From Acidobacteriota bacterium (GTDB taxonomy: Bacteria; Acidobacteriota; Terriglobia; Terriglobales; Acidobacteriaceae): a stretch of DNA of 64,000 bases. The DNA lies in the NCBI GenBank assembly GCA_021793405.1, contig JAJYSV010000007.1, positions 1 through 64,000 on the forward strand, given 5' to 3'. Shown here one piece after another: positions 29,901 to 38,800 of the stretch. Positions within the stretch are counted from its first letter, which is position 1, and every line of letters begins with the position of its first letter. Both the position numbers and the translations under genes were made by a program. The notes below the pieces were generated by a model. It ran no database searches. It worked only from the letters and a program-made list of their open reading frames with translations, and was not told the origin of the DNA.

Positions 29901-30617
29901 CCAGCCACCTCAGTAAACTGGGGCGGCTGGGACCGGATCGGGCTGGCACGAGCAGCTGGAACAGAACGCAGCATTGAAGGATATGAACTGCAGGGAATGA
30001 GGAATTTTTCGGGATCGGAGGCGCTTGCCGCTCTCGGACGCGTGCTCGAAACCAATCCAGTGCAGGTCATTGCCGTTCCATTCGATTGGGAAAAATTTGC
30101 TGCGTTCCACGGACCGAACGGAGCTCCACCGGCTTTCTCCGCCCTGTCGCGCATTTCTGTCGCGACCGAGACCTCCAGTCGCTCAGAGATTTTAGATCAG
30201 CTAATTGAAGCCGATTCGATTCCGCAGCGCCAGGAATTGCTCGAAACCTATTTGCAGGAAGTGTTGGGCCGAGTGTTAAAACTGGCGACGCGAAAGATCG
30301 ATCGGGAGCGTCCTCTGGGAAGCATGGGCCTGGACTCGTTGATGGGGCTGGAATTTGTTCGCCGGCTCAGCAACACACTCCAAATCGCCGTGCCGGCCAC
30401 CGTGGTTTTCAACTACCCGACCATTCAGCAGATGGCTTCTCACCTTCTGCGCAGATTGCAGTTGGCTGCTTCGGAAGATTCGAGCACGCCCGCGGAAAAA
30501 CCTGCCGGCACGCCTGTGCTGAATGGCAAAGACAGCCGGGTAGATGGCCTTTCCGATGGCTTGACGGAACAAGACGCGTTGCACGCCCTGATGGGTAATG
30601 GGCAGAGGAGTTCCTGA
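23952..30617 (+). CDS. Type I PKS module 1: KS-AT-DH-ER-KR-ACP
   Basis: A fully reducing polyketide synthase module of 2,221 residues. KS (about 22-440) has Cys194 in DTACSSS plus HGTGTS and KTNIGH histidines; it is not a KSQ decarboxylase. AT (about 550-890) has Ser645 in GHSMGE and the specificity motif VASH, which leans to methylmalonyl-CoA. DH (about 925-1205) has His959 (HRVLRSAVFP, Arg in place of the usual Gly) and HPAILDACFQ. ER (about 1480-1790) shows LIHAGAGGVGLAA. KR (about 1815-2010) has TGGLGGVA, a Tyr in SYAAGNAF and a VDD motif (B-type). ACP Ser2129 lies in GLDSLM. Its stop overlaps the PKS2 ATG (TGATG). As the first PKS it would accept an unidentified starter. Confidence 0.94.
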   Translation: MKSERTSQERQDRQSTQKTLDRDPIAIVGIGCRYPGASNPEELWRNLLAGTESVGPYPGGRFAELDRLYEQVRSKHARLFTDRGGFLPDIAGFDSQFFEISPRESIYIDPQHRLLLEVAWEALEDAGQTRETYENSATGVYLGLWTNEYESRLYESASEGDFYSVTGCGRASASGRLSFTFGFQGPSVTIDTACSSSLVAAHMACQSLWAGDIDMALAGGANLILGAEISELFTKANMLSPEGSCKFGDESASGFVRSEGAGIVVLKRLARAVADNDPIYAVIRGSAVNNDGRSSGLLVTPSRSAQQELLRAAWKSAGIEPKDISYIEMHGTGTSVGDPVEVSAVGTALAEAGVTEPCALGSLKTNIGHTESAAGVAGLVKAALTLKYRTIPPSLHFHVPNPKVAWDKLPVRVVTETVRLPQTTDLSLAGVSSFGITGTNAHLVLEEVRQPENTFQGSGPYLLTVSARSPEALDSLLREHLDEMRAAGPEYPIRDVCYTASVRRTHHECRAAIIAENMTEFEGNLAAAIAREDSDGVVFGRASSTQQPTENTIVFVAPGQGSQWLGMVGELFDRNPVFRQAFEQCNAAIHAETGWSLIDRVIGEDAERYLTQIDVIQSALFAMSVALAAVWRSWGIVPSAVVGHSMGEVAAAHIAGILDLQDAVAVICRRSQLMKTLTSAGSMATVELPMADVELLLASVDEVSVAASNGPHTTVISGDTKAIESMLRDLTAKDIYCRQIKVDVASHSAQVDPILPDLLVALSGVRPHPAEIQMLSTVTSEYAQKAGDSPGDAGTRLDADYWVENLRRSVLFAPAIKQLCADGKDVFIELSPHPILLPSIESSARAINPRAVAVASLRREKPACATMLAGLSALYAAGRQIDWRRLYPDQARCVRLPQYPFQRERCWPEPGDPARGKYAWHTSQTSPLLGHRFESSLDPNAMLWETDLQLASIRYLNDHRVLRSAVFPASGHVDMALSAAKEMFPDQVFEVRNAVFASAAYIPEQGAKTFQLALTPDGNGAYSFAIRSRGDQGEAAWPVRSHGILQPVQSETAPPETISLAALQAQYTTHRDAQDHYARTTRCGLQYGPAFQLVQEAWVGDLASLCRLRADVSDGDQDVIHPAILDACFQAMTHVRPERDAFKAEDTYLPVAIERVCIYGPIPDHGDLYAQAMLVSADPLNGTFRTDLRLLDPVGNVLVDVTGIEVKKVTEHNVATTEPLYALQWVEEKQTGTAGQAAEASTLLLPKASAENWMIFADNTGIAEAMKTSLEFIGGRCTLIRPGSKFRRIDDSEFEVSLDVHDLKRLFEDAAIGAGTPTAVVHLWSLDHAAVAAYKAEDLLQAQARGSQYIPGIVQAITAANWENPPRLWLVTAGVMMVDNSTDLPRIESAPMWGIGRSVDREHPELCTTLVDLSLTPDPLEARALALQICTRGQNDWIALRGNLKYVGRLTRYSPMVPEVKAEQLGDGEDYRIEISATGIFDNVELRAREHSSPKAGEIAVEVVEAGLNFSDVTKVMGLYPGLVPGDPIPLGNEGVGRVVAVGEGVTEFQVGDEVIAITPSMRTTGMMASTVSVPVELALHKPVGLTVEEAATVAVVYLTAYWSLVEQARIRAGEWVLIHAGAGGVGLAAIEIAKWSKANIIATVGSREKEDYLRSLGVQHVLNSRSLTFADGVMEITEGRGVDIVLNSLAGEFLSKGLEVLAPYGRFIEMGKRDIYEDKPVGLKVFRNNISFHVVDVAAAVEDRRAYVGELLGEVMRHIESGDWQPLPVQSFSAADPSVPFRFMAQARHIGKISIRMDRDVRVLPAKDKPLFSAKASYLITGGLGGVALTVAEWMAENGAGHLVLMSRRGPSTESSEAIRRIEERGAKVVMLQGDITQESDLTKALETIRTNLPTLKGVMHAAAVVDDALIADVSAGRFVPVMAPKIIGTWNLHRATLDENLDFFVMFSSIAAVHPQPGMGSYAAGNAFLDTFAHYRRALGLPATSVNWGGWDRIGLARAAGTERSIEGYELQGMRNFSGSEALAALGRVLETNPVQVIAVPFDWEKFAAFHGPNGAPPAFSALSRISVATETSSRSEILDQLIEADSIPQRQELLETYLQEVLGRVLKLATRKIDRERPLGSMGLDSLMGLEFVRRLSNTLQIAVPATVVFNYPTIQQMASHLLRRLQLAASEDSSTPAEKPAGTPVLNGKDSRVDGLSDGLTEQDALHALMGNGQRSS

Positions 30618-33600
30618 TGCCTGCTTCCGATAAGCCCCGCATCTCCCCGGCAAAGCTCGCGCTCGCTGTTCGGCGGCTGCGAGCTGAGAAGGAAGATCTC
30701 GATCTGATCGCCTCCGACCCGATCGCCGTGGTTGGGATGGGATGCCGCTTTCCGGGTGGAGGCAATTCTCCAGAAGAATTTTGGACAGCTCTCAAGGAAG
30801 GATGCGACGGCGTCAGCGAAGTTCCTGAGGGACGCTGGAAAGACGCTGCCGAGCTTCCGCTCCAACTCCGAAGAGGAGCCTACTTACCAGAGATTGACGG
30901 ATTCGACGCTGCGTTTTTCGGCATTTCACCACGCGAGGCGCAACTGATGGACCCACAGCAGCGATTGCTGCTGGAAGTGACATGGGAAGCGTTATGGGAT
31001 GCTGGGATTGATCCCGCGAGTCTCGCCGGCACGGATGCCGGAGCATTCATCGCCATTTACAACAGCGATTACGCGCGGCTCCATTTCCGCGACACCTCAG
31101 CCCTGACTGCGCACGGAGGGATCGGCAGCGCGCATAGTGTTGCGGCTGGGCGGCTATCATTTTTGCTCAATCTAAAAGGACCGAGTCTGGCCATCGATAG
31201 CGCGTGTTCTTCCTCGCTGGTTGCCACCCATCTCGCCTGCCAAAGCCTGCGCAGCCGGGAGTGTGGTCTTGCCATTGTAGGTGCGAGCAGTCTCAAAACG
31301 CTTTCCGATGAAGTGATCGTATTTTCAAAGTGGGGAATGCTGGCGAGCGACGGAAAGTGCAAGGCATTCGATGCCAGCGCCGACGGTTTTGTGCCGGGAG
31401 AAGGCAGCGGCGTCGTCATTTTGAAGCGGCTTTCGGACGCGCTTCAGGATGGGGACCGCGTCCGCGCCGTGATTCGCGGCACGGCCGTGAACCACGATGG
31501 GAAAACAACCGTGCTGACCGCGCCGAACGGCCTGGCGCAGGAAGCCCTCTTTCGCGCGGCGCTGAGCAATGCCATGCTTGCGCCCGGCGACATCAGCTAC
31601 ATTGAAACGCACGGCACCGGTACCTCGCTTGGCGACCCCATCGAGATCGAGGCCGTCAGCGCAGTGTACGGACAGCCGGGTACGGGAGCGCCACCTTGCA
31701 TACTGGGCGCTGTGAAAACAAACTTGGGCCATCTCGAGGCAGCGGCGGGAATCGCCGGAATCATCAAAACAGTGCTGTGCCTTGAGCACGGAGAAATCCC
31801 GCGAAATTTGCACTTCCACCGGTTGAATCCGGAGATTTCTCTCACTGGTACGCGCCTGAAGATATCAGCGGAAAACACGCCATGGGCCCGCGGCGAAAAA
31901 CCGCGAACCGCCGGTGTCAGCTCGTTCGGTTTGGGGGGCACGAATGGCCATGTAATTTTGGAAGAAGCACCCCTGCTTCCAACACAGAACGCCGCCAGCG
32001 GCCGCACAATTCCGCTGCCAGCCTACGCGTGGAAACGCGAGCGATTCTGGCTGGCTGAAGTTCTCACCGCGAAGCGGATCGATCAAGAGGCCACCCCCGC
32101 ACGTGTTCCCGCCGATGGGCTTGTCCACCCGTTGCTGGGAAAACAAATTGAATCTGTCTTCATTCAGGGTAAGCTTTTTGAATCGGAACTCGACACATTC
32201 GCCGATTCTTACCTGGCGGATCACACCTTGGGGTACCGGCCTATTCTTCCGTTCGCGGCATTTCTGGAAATCGCGGCGGCGGCGCTTCGGCAAATAGACA
32301 AGTCCGGCAGCTCGATCCGCAATCTTGTAGTCCGTGATCCACTCTTTCTATCTTCCGGCGGTTGCCGACTGCAAGTGCTGGTTACCGACGGCTCTATCGA
32401 GATGGCCAGCGTTAGCGGGACCCGCTGGACAACGCACACCAAAGGCTCGGTTCAGCCATCGGACAGGGGAATACCTATCGTCGATCTGGCCGGTCTGCAG
32501 GCAAGCTGCCAGAAAGAAATTTCTGCAAACGATATCTATGACATTTTGGAGCGCACGGGCCTTCGCTATGGAACGGCCTTCCGAACGATTCAGGCGGTGT
32601 GGTCCGGCAAGGGCGAATCACTTGCGCGCCTGCGCTTGTCGGAAGAGGCGGCAAGAGATGCGCAGCAGTACGGACTGCATCCCACGTTGCTCGATGGTTG
32701 TTTGCAGACCGTTATCGCCGCGCGAGAGGAATCGAACGCCGACTTATTTCTGCCCATCAGTGTCGATCATTTCGAGTTGCTTCAGACGGGCAAGACCGAA
32801 GTCTGGGTCCACGTAAAGGTTGTCGCTTCCAGCGCAGAGGCATTTTCCGCCGATATTGTCGTGATGGACGCCTCCGGCAGCGTCGTAGCGCGGCTCGTCG
32901 GTTTTCAAGCAAAGCGCGCGAACGCAGTCACGTTGAACCAGGCACCTTCCAGCGATTCGGCTCCAATGTATGAGTTGGCGTGGCGCCCCGCACCGCTGGC
33001 GGCTGGAGTTAGGTCTTCCCGATCCGGCGAGCACTGGCTGCTGATCGAGTCGCAGGAAGGAAGTTGCAGCCATCTGGTGGATCTGCTGGAGCAACAGGGT
33101 GGCAAGTGCGACGTGCTTGTTCGCGGCGCACAATCTCTTCACTCCATAATCGCCAAGGTTGCATGGTCGGGAATCGTATATGACGCGCGCGGAAGTGAAA
33201 ATCCCGGGGATGCTTCCGAGTGGACTCACCCGGAAAAGAATGACGTAGAGTTTGTTCTGGAGTTTGTAAAGTTTCTGGGAATTCCAAACGACGCAGTCGC
33301 TCCAAGGATTTGGATCGTATCTTCCGCTTCTGCGGCGGTGTTGCCATCGGAGAGTGTATCGATTGCGCAATCGCCTCTGTGGGGATTGGCGCGCACGCTG
33401 ATGCTGGAGCATCCAGAGACTTCGCCGGTTCTGATCGATGTCGGATCGGAGATGGGTACCGTAGGCGCATCGCAAGAGATAGCGGAGATGGTGGCTGCTG
33501 AGATGGCTGCCAATGGTCCAGAAGCGATGGTCGCCTTCCGGCACGGGACCCGTTACATAGCTCGGCTGATCCCGGATCTTCAGCGCCCAGAAGCTGCACA

Positions 33601-35821
33601 AAGGCTAAGAATCGATCCGTCGGGCCGTCTGGAAGACCTACGCATCGAAGCGACAAAACGGAAAGAGCCACAACCGCACGAAGTCGAAATCGAGGTGCGC
33701 GCATCGGGCCTGAATTTCCGCGATGTACTGACGGCGCTGGCCATGTTTCCAGCCCGCACTGCGACGCCAGGCGCTGAGTGTGCCGGCACGATTGTGAGGG
33801 TAGGTTCCGAGGTTCGCGGCTTGCAGGTCGGCGATGCCGTTCTCGCCTTCGCGCCAGCCAGCCTGCAAACCTTCGTCAACCTACCGGCAGATTTCGTGAC
33901 GAGAAAGCCGGCGGCCTTGGCCTTCGCCGAGGCAGCTGGAATTCCAATTGCGTTTTTGACCGCGGAGTATGGCCTGCATCGGTTGGCCAACCTCTTCGCT
34001 GGACAACGTATTCTGATTCATGCCGCCGCCGGTGGATTGGGATTGGCCGCCGTCCAGTTGGCGATGCGTGCGGGTGCAGAAGTATTTGCCACCGCCGGCC
34101 ATCCAGACAAGAGGGCGTTTCTGGCAAAGCTGGGGGTGGAGCATATCTTCGACTCGCGCTCACTCTCATTTCGTGACGAAGTATTGCGGGTGACCGGAGG
34201 AGTGGGTGTCGATGTGGTGCTGAACTCACTTGCCGGGGAGTTTATTCGCGCCAGTCTCGATGTCGTGGCCGAAGGCGGTTGTTTTCTCGAAGTGGGCAAG
34301 CGCGATCTGTGGAGCGCTGAAGAAGTGGCAGCACTTGGAAAGCATATTCGCTATTTTCCATTCGACCTGGGCGAAGTGGCAACGGATGATCCGAAGCTGA
34401 TTGCGAAGATGTTGAGTGAGTTGATGGGGCGTTTCTCAACCGGTGAACTGCAGCCATTGCCAACCACGCTCTATTCCATTGAAGACGCGGCGCAGGCCTT
34501 CCGCACCATGGCTCAGGCCCGCCAGATTGGGAAGATCGTGCTGGGGTTCGATAGCGCAAACCGAGGCCAGACTGTTCGCGACGCAGTATCGGATGGCACC
34601 GTATTGATTACAGGCGGCCTGGGAGCATTAGGCTCGCAGTTGGCACGATGGCTGGCAGGACAAGGAGCCAAGCACATCGTTCTCGCGGGCAGAAGCGCGG
34701 ATGATAGCGGAGAAAACTCGGCTGTCGTAGAGCTGCGCAACCAAGGTGTGGATGTCACGATCGAGCGCGTCGATGTAGCATCATCCTCCCAATTGCAGCG
34801 ACTTCTCGATGATATTCGTGCTGCGCGACCGCCGCTGCGCGCCGTGTTTCATGCCGCCGGCGTCCTGCACGATTCTGTGTTGGGCAAAGAGTCATGGGAC
34901 TCCTACTGCGAAACCACGGCGCCGAAGATTCAAGGAGCGTGGAATCTCGATCGGCTAACTCAGCACGACCCGATCCGGCTTATGGTGTTTTTCTCTTCGG
35001 CGGCATCTGTCCTTGGTTCGCCTGGGCAAGGAAGCTATGCCGCGGGCAACGCATTTCTCGACGCGCTGGCGCATCATCGCTCCAGCCGGGGGCTGGCGAC
35101 GCTCAGCGTGAACTGGGGAGCGTGGGCGTCGTCGGGAATGGCTGCACGCCTGACACCGGAGCAATCCGCCCGATGGACTCGGCAAGGAGTAATCCCTATG
35201 GAGCCTCGCGCTGCATTGGCGGCACTCCAGACGGCTATCGAAGCAGGTCGTTCGCAGGTCGCGGTGATGGATCTGGATTGGGAACAATTTCTCAGCGCCG
35301 GTCCAGCGCGACGAGATGTCGCCTTTTTCTCCGAACTTCAGTCGTTCGAACGCGAGCACAGAGAACAGCACCGGAGTGACCATGTTCAACCGGCTCGCAG
35401 GATCGTCGAGGAGCTGCGCTCCGCTCCAGAATTCGAACGGAAATTTCTTTTGTCTACGCACATAAAAATATGCGCGCGTCGAGTGCTGGGGTTGCGGGAA
35501 TCGGCGCCCATTACGGATAGCGTTGCATTGCAGGATGTTGGATTGGACTCTTTGATGGCCCTCGAAATGCGGAATGATCTCTCGCAGTCTTTGGGCATAA
35601 CGCTGGCAGCGGGTCTGCTATTCGACCATCCGTCCATCGAAGAACTCACCCAGCATTTACTTGGAATTTTGGCGCCATCCATAGAATCTGTCGCCGCAAC
35701 CACAGTGCCGGACGATGCAACCGGCGCAACGATCGAGTTGCAATCCATAAGTGACGCAGAGGCGGAACTGCTCCTGATTCAAGAGCTCGATCGAGCCGGA
35801 AGGGAAAAAGCGAATGCCTGA
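30617..35821 (+). CDS. Type I PKS module 2 lacking AT: KS-DH-ER-KR-ACP
   Basis: A 1,734-residue module. A coiled-coil N-terminal docking helix precedes KS (about 33-450; Cys197 in DSACSSS, HGTGTS, KTNLGH). An AT should follow, but after the KS end (GHVILEEAPLL) only about 15 residues remain before the post-AT linker motif LPAYAWKRERFWL. DH (His536 in DHTLGYRPILP; HPTLLDGCLQ), ER (about 995-1310; HAAAGGLGLAA), KR (about 1325-1510; GGLGALG, SYAAGNAFLD, LHD) and ACP (Ser1645 in GLDSLM) are all intact. The preserved linker shows precise loss of an AT rather than descent from trans-AT PKSs. The carrier must be loaded by another AT. Its 3' end overlaps PKS3 by 8 bp. Confidence 0.94.
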   Translation: MPASDKPRISPAKLALAVRRLRAEKEDLDLIASDPIAVVGMGCRFPGGGNSPEEFWTALKEGCDGVSEVPEGRWKDAAELPLQLRRGAYLPEIDGFDAAFFGISPREAQLMDPQQRLLLEVTWEALWDAGIDPASLAGTDAGAFIAIYNSDYARLHFRDTSALTAHGGIGSAHSVAAGRLSFLLNLKGPSLAIDSACSSSLVATHLACQSLRSRECGLAIVGASSLKTLSDEVIVFSKWGMLASDGKCKAFDASADGFVPGEGSGVVILKRLSDALQDGDRVRAVIRGTAVNHDGKTTVLTAPNGLAQEALFRAALSNAMLAPGDISYIETHGTGTSLGDPIEIEAVSAVYGQPGTGAPPCILGAVKTNLGHLEAAAGIAGIIKTVLCLEHGEIPRNLHFHRLNPEISLTGTRLKISAENTPWARGEKPRTAGVSSFGLGGTNGHVILEEAPLLPTQNAASGRTIPLPAYAWKRERFWLAEVLTAKRIDQEATPARVPADGLVHPLLGKQIESVFIQGKLFESELDTFADSYLADHTLGYRPILPFAAFLEIAAAALRQIDKSGSSIRNLVVRDPLFLSSGGCRLQVLVTDGSIEMASVSGTRWTTHTKGSVQPSDRGIPIVDLAGLQASCQKEISANDIYDILERTGLRYGTAFRTIQAVWSGKGESLARLRLSEEAARDAQQYGLHPTLLDGCLQTVIAAREESNADLFLPISVDHFELLQTGKTEVWVHVKVVASSAEAFSADIVVMDASGSVVARLVGFQAKRANAVTLNQAPSSDSAPMYELAWRPAPLAAGVRSSRSGEHWLLIESQEGSCSHLVDLLEQQGGKCDVLVRGAQSLHSIIAKVAWSGIVYDARGSENPGDASEWTHPEKNDVEFVLEFVKFLGIPNDAVAPRIWIVSSASAAVLPSESVSIAQSPLWGLARTLMLEHPETSPVLIDVGSEMGTVGASQEIAEMVAAEMAANGPEAMVAFRHGTRYIARLIPDLQRPEAAQRLRIDPSGRLEDLRIEATKRKEPQPHEVEIEVRASGLNFRDVLTALAMFPARTATPGAECAGTIVRVGSEVRGLQVGDAVLAFAPASLQTFVNLPADFVTRKPAALAFAEAAGIPIAFLTAEYGLHRLANLFAGQRILIHAAAGGLGLAAVQLAMRAGAEVFATAGHPDKRAFLAKLGVEHIFDSRSLSFRDEVLRVTGGVGVDVVLNSLAGEFIRASLDVVAEGGCFLEVGKRDLWSAEEVAALGKHIRYFPFDLGEVATDDPKLIAKMLSELMGRFSTGELQPLPTTLYSIEDAAQAFRTMAQARQIGKIVLGFDSANRGQTVRDAVSDGTVLITGGLGALGSQLARWLAGQGAKHIVLAGRSADDSGENSAVVELRNQGVDVTIERVDVASSSQLQRLLDDIRAARPPLRAVFHAAGVLHDSVLGKESWDSYCETTAPKIQGAWNLDRLTQHDPIRLMVFFSSAASVLGSPGQGSYAAGNAFLDALAHHRSSRGLATLSVNWGAWASSGMAARLTPEQSARWTRQGVIPMEPRAALAALQTAIEAGRSQVAVMDLDWEQFLSAGPARRDVAFFSELQSFEREHREQHRSDHVQPARRIVEELRSAPEFERKFLLSTHIKICARRVLGLRESAPITDSVALQDVGLDSLMALEMRNDLSQSLGITLAAGLLFDHPSIEELTQHLLGILAPSIESVAATTVPDDATGATIELQSISDAEAELLLIQELDRAGREKANA

Positions 35822-38800
35822 TTCCATTTCCGATCGCAACAACAGTTCTCCGGAACTGTCGCCCGTCAAGCGGGCACTGCATGAAATTCGCGCCTTGCGC
35901 GCCCGGGTAAACGAACTTGAGTCGGCGCAACATGAGCCGATTGCAATCATTGGCACCGGGCTAAGATTTCCCGGGGGTGTGATCGATGAGTCATCATTTT
36001 GGAAGTTGCTTGCCGAAGGATGCGACGCGATTACTGAAATTCCGCGCGACCGATGGGACTGGCGCGCGTACTTCAACGCCGATCCAGACGCTCCCGGCGC
36101 GATGGTTACGCAGCATGGCGGATTTGTTGCTGGAGTCGATCGCTTCGATGCTGCGTTCTTCGGCATCTCTCCGCGCGAAGCCATAGCCATGGATCCCCAG
36201 CATCGCCTTGCTCTGGAAGTTGGTTGGGAAGCACTCGAGAATGCCGGGTACAGTCCCGCCGTGCTTCAGGACACGCCGACGGGGGTGTTCCTCGGTATAG
36301 GCAATCACGATTATGGCCGTTCTGCACTAGCAGATATTGAGCACATCGATGCGTACACTGGCTCCGGCAATTCTCCCGCCATGGTTGCGGGGCGCCTCTC
36401 GTATGTATTGGGTCTGCACGGGCCGTCGTTGGCCGTCGATACTTCCTGTTCGTCTTCGTTGGTTGCGGTCCATCTTGCCTGTCAGAGCCTGCGGGCAGGG
36501 GAGTGCAAATTTGCGCTGGCGGGTGGAGTGAATCTCATTCTGTCGCCCGATTCGAATATTGCACTATCGAAGGCGCACATGATGGCGCGCGACGGGCATT
36601 GCAAGACTTTCGATGAAGCAGCAGATGGTTATGTGCGCGGCGAGGGCTGCGGAATCGTCGTGTTAAGAAAATTGTCCGACGCACTCGCCGATGGTGATCG
36701 CATCCTCGCGGTCATTCGAGGATCTGCCGTGAACCACGATGGGCGCAGCGGAGGGTTGACCGCGCCCAATGGTCCAGCGCAGGCGGCGGTAATTCGCTCC
36801 GCACTCGAAGTCGCGCAGGTAAACGCGGCAGAGATTGGATATCAAGAAACCCACGGCACCGGCACGGCATTGGGCGATCCCATTGAAGTGGAAACGCTCG
36901 CGTCCGTAATGGGCAGCGGACGGGCCGCTGATACTCCAGTGGCGATCGGCTCGGTGAAGACAAACATCGGACACCTGGAAGCGGCCAGCGGTATAGCGGG
37001 CCTGATGAAAGCTGTGCTTGCGCTCCAGCATCATGCCATTCCGCCGAGCCTGCACCTGAAGCAAAAAAGTTCTCACATCGATTGGGATCGCCTACCGGTT
37101 GTGGTGCCGACCGAGATTGCCGAATGGAAGCCCCTGAACGGCCATCGATACGCCGGTGTCAGCTCGTTTGGATTCAGCGGAACAAATGCACACATCGTGC
37201 TGGAAGAGGCTCCAAAGCTGGTACGTGTCGCGAGCGTCGGCGAATGTCCAAAACATATCCTTACCATTTCCGCAAGATCGCAGGAAGCCCTCGACAGTCT
37301 CCGGGTACAGTACGCGGCTGCTCTCCGTGCATCTTCCGCAGATGCATTGCCGAACCTTTGTTTCACAGCCAATTCCGGACGCACGCACTTTGCTCATCGC
37401 ATGGCTGTTATAGCAGAGACTGCCGAACAGATGGCAACAGCATTGGAGCAGGATCAGAATGTTCGATCATCCGCATGTATATTTACCGGAATTGCCGAAG
37501 ACGGCGATGCGGGCCGGATCTGTTTTTTATGTACGGGGCAGGGGAGCCAGTATGTAGGGATGGGTCAGGAACTGTATGCAAGCTCGGAGGTATTTCGCGC
37601 GGCGATCGAGCGATGCGCGGCGGGGTGGAAAGAAGAGACAGGCGAGTCGCTGATCGAGGTGCTGTACCCGCAGGAAGGCGAGGTCAACAGAGCGAACGCC
37701 GAGAGCCGAATGAAGCAGGCGCGGTACGCGCAGGCGGCATTGTTTGCCTTGGAGTATGCGCTGGCGGAGTTATGGCGCAGTTGGGGGATCGAGCCGAGCG
37801 TGGTGCTGGGCCACAGCCTGGGAGAATATGTCGCAGCGGTGATTGCAGGCGTGTTCAGCGTGGAGGATGGACTGCGGTTGGTATGCGCGCGGGCGCGGCT
37901 GATGGACACGTTGACAGAACCGGGAGCGATGCGATCGATAGGAGCGACCGCGGAGCGGGTGCGGCAAGAGATTGCAGGGCTGGAATCGGAAGTAGGGATT
38001 GGAGTCATCAACGGGGCGGAGACGGTGGTGCTGTCGGGGCTGGCCGAGACGGTGGAGAGGGTGGCGAAGAAACTCGAAGCAGAGGGTATTCGGACGCGGC
38101 CGCTGGAGGTGACGCATGCCTTTCACTCACCGTTGCTGGAGCCGATCCTCAACGAGTTTGAATCCTGTGCGGGGAAGGTGCAGTATCATGCGCCGCGCAT
38201 TCGCATCATCTCGAATCTGACGGGAAAGGCGGCGCGAGCCGAAGAGATTACGACGGCGCAATACTGGCGGGAGCATATGCGCCGGACGGTGCAATTCGAT
38301 GCCGGCCTGAAGACCGCGCTCGAAACCGGCTGCCAGACCCTGCTCGAAATCGGCCCCCAGCCCCATTTGAAGGCCCTCGCGGTGCGCTCGGATGCATCTC
38401 TGGAATCACGCATCAAGATCTCACTACGACGGCAGAAAAATGACTGGGATCAAATGCTGGAGACACTTGCCACGTTGTATGTCGAGGGAGAAGCGGTTAA
38501 TTGGCGCGGCTTCGAAAGGGGTCATCGCCGCACCCGCATGGCACTTCCCACCTATCCATTTGAGCGCCAGCGGTACTGGCTCGCTTCGGAGGACGGAGAC
38601 GTTTCCCTCCGGAAATGGCAGTGCGCCACGGGGGCGGCATTGTCACAGTCGAGACTCGTGCCGATCGGCTTGAAGGTCGAATCGTTCGCCGCTAAATGGA
38701 TGGCCCTCGAACGATTGACGATTGCGGAGATCCTCCGAGCACTGCGAGGTCTCGGCGCCTTCGCTACGGCCGGCACCTCCCATGACGCGAAATCACTTAC

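Noticed and set aside
37082-38161. Long plus-strand open frame (359 codons) overlapping the PKS3 AT
   Set aside because: It is an out-of-frame shadow of the GC-rich AT repeat; its composition is Arg/Gly-rich without domain logic, and the same frame recurs at 41963-42595 in the second AT copy.
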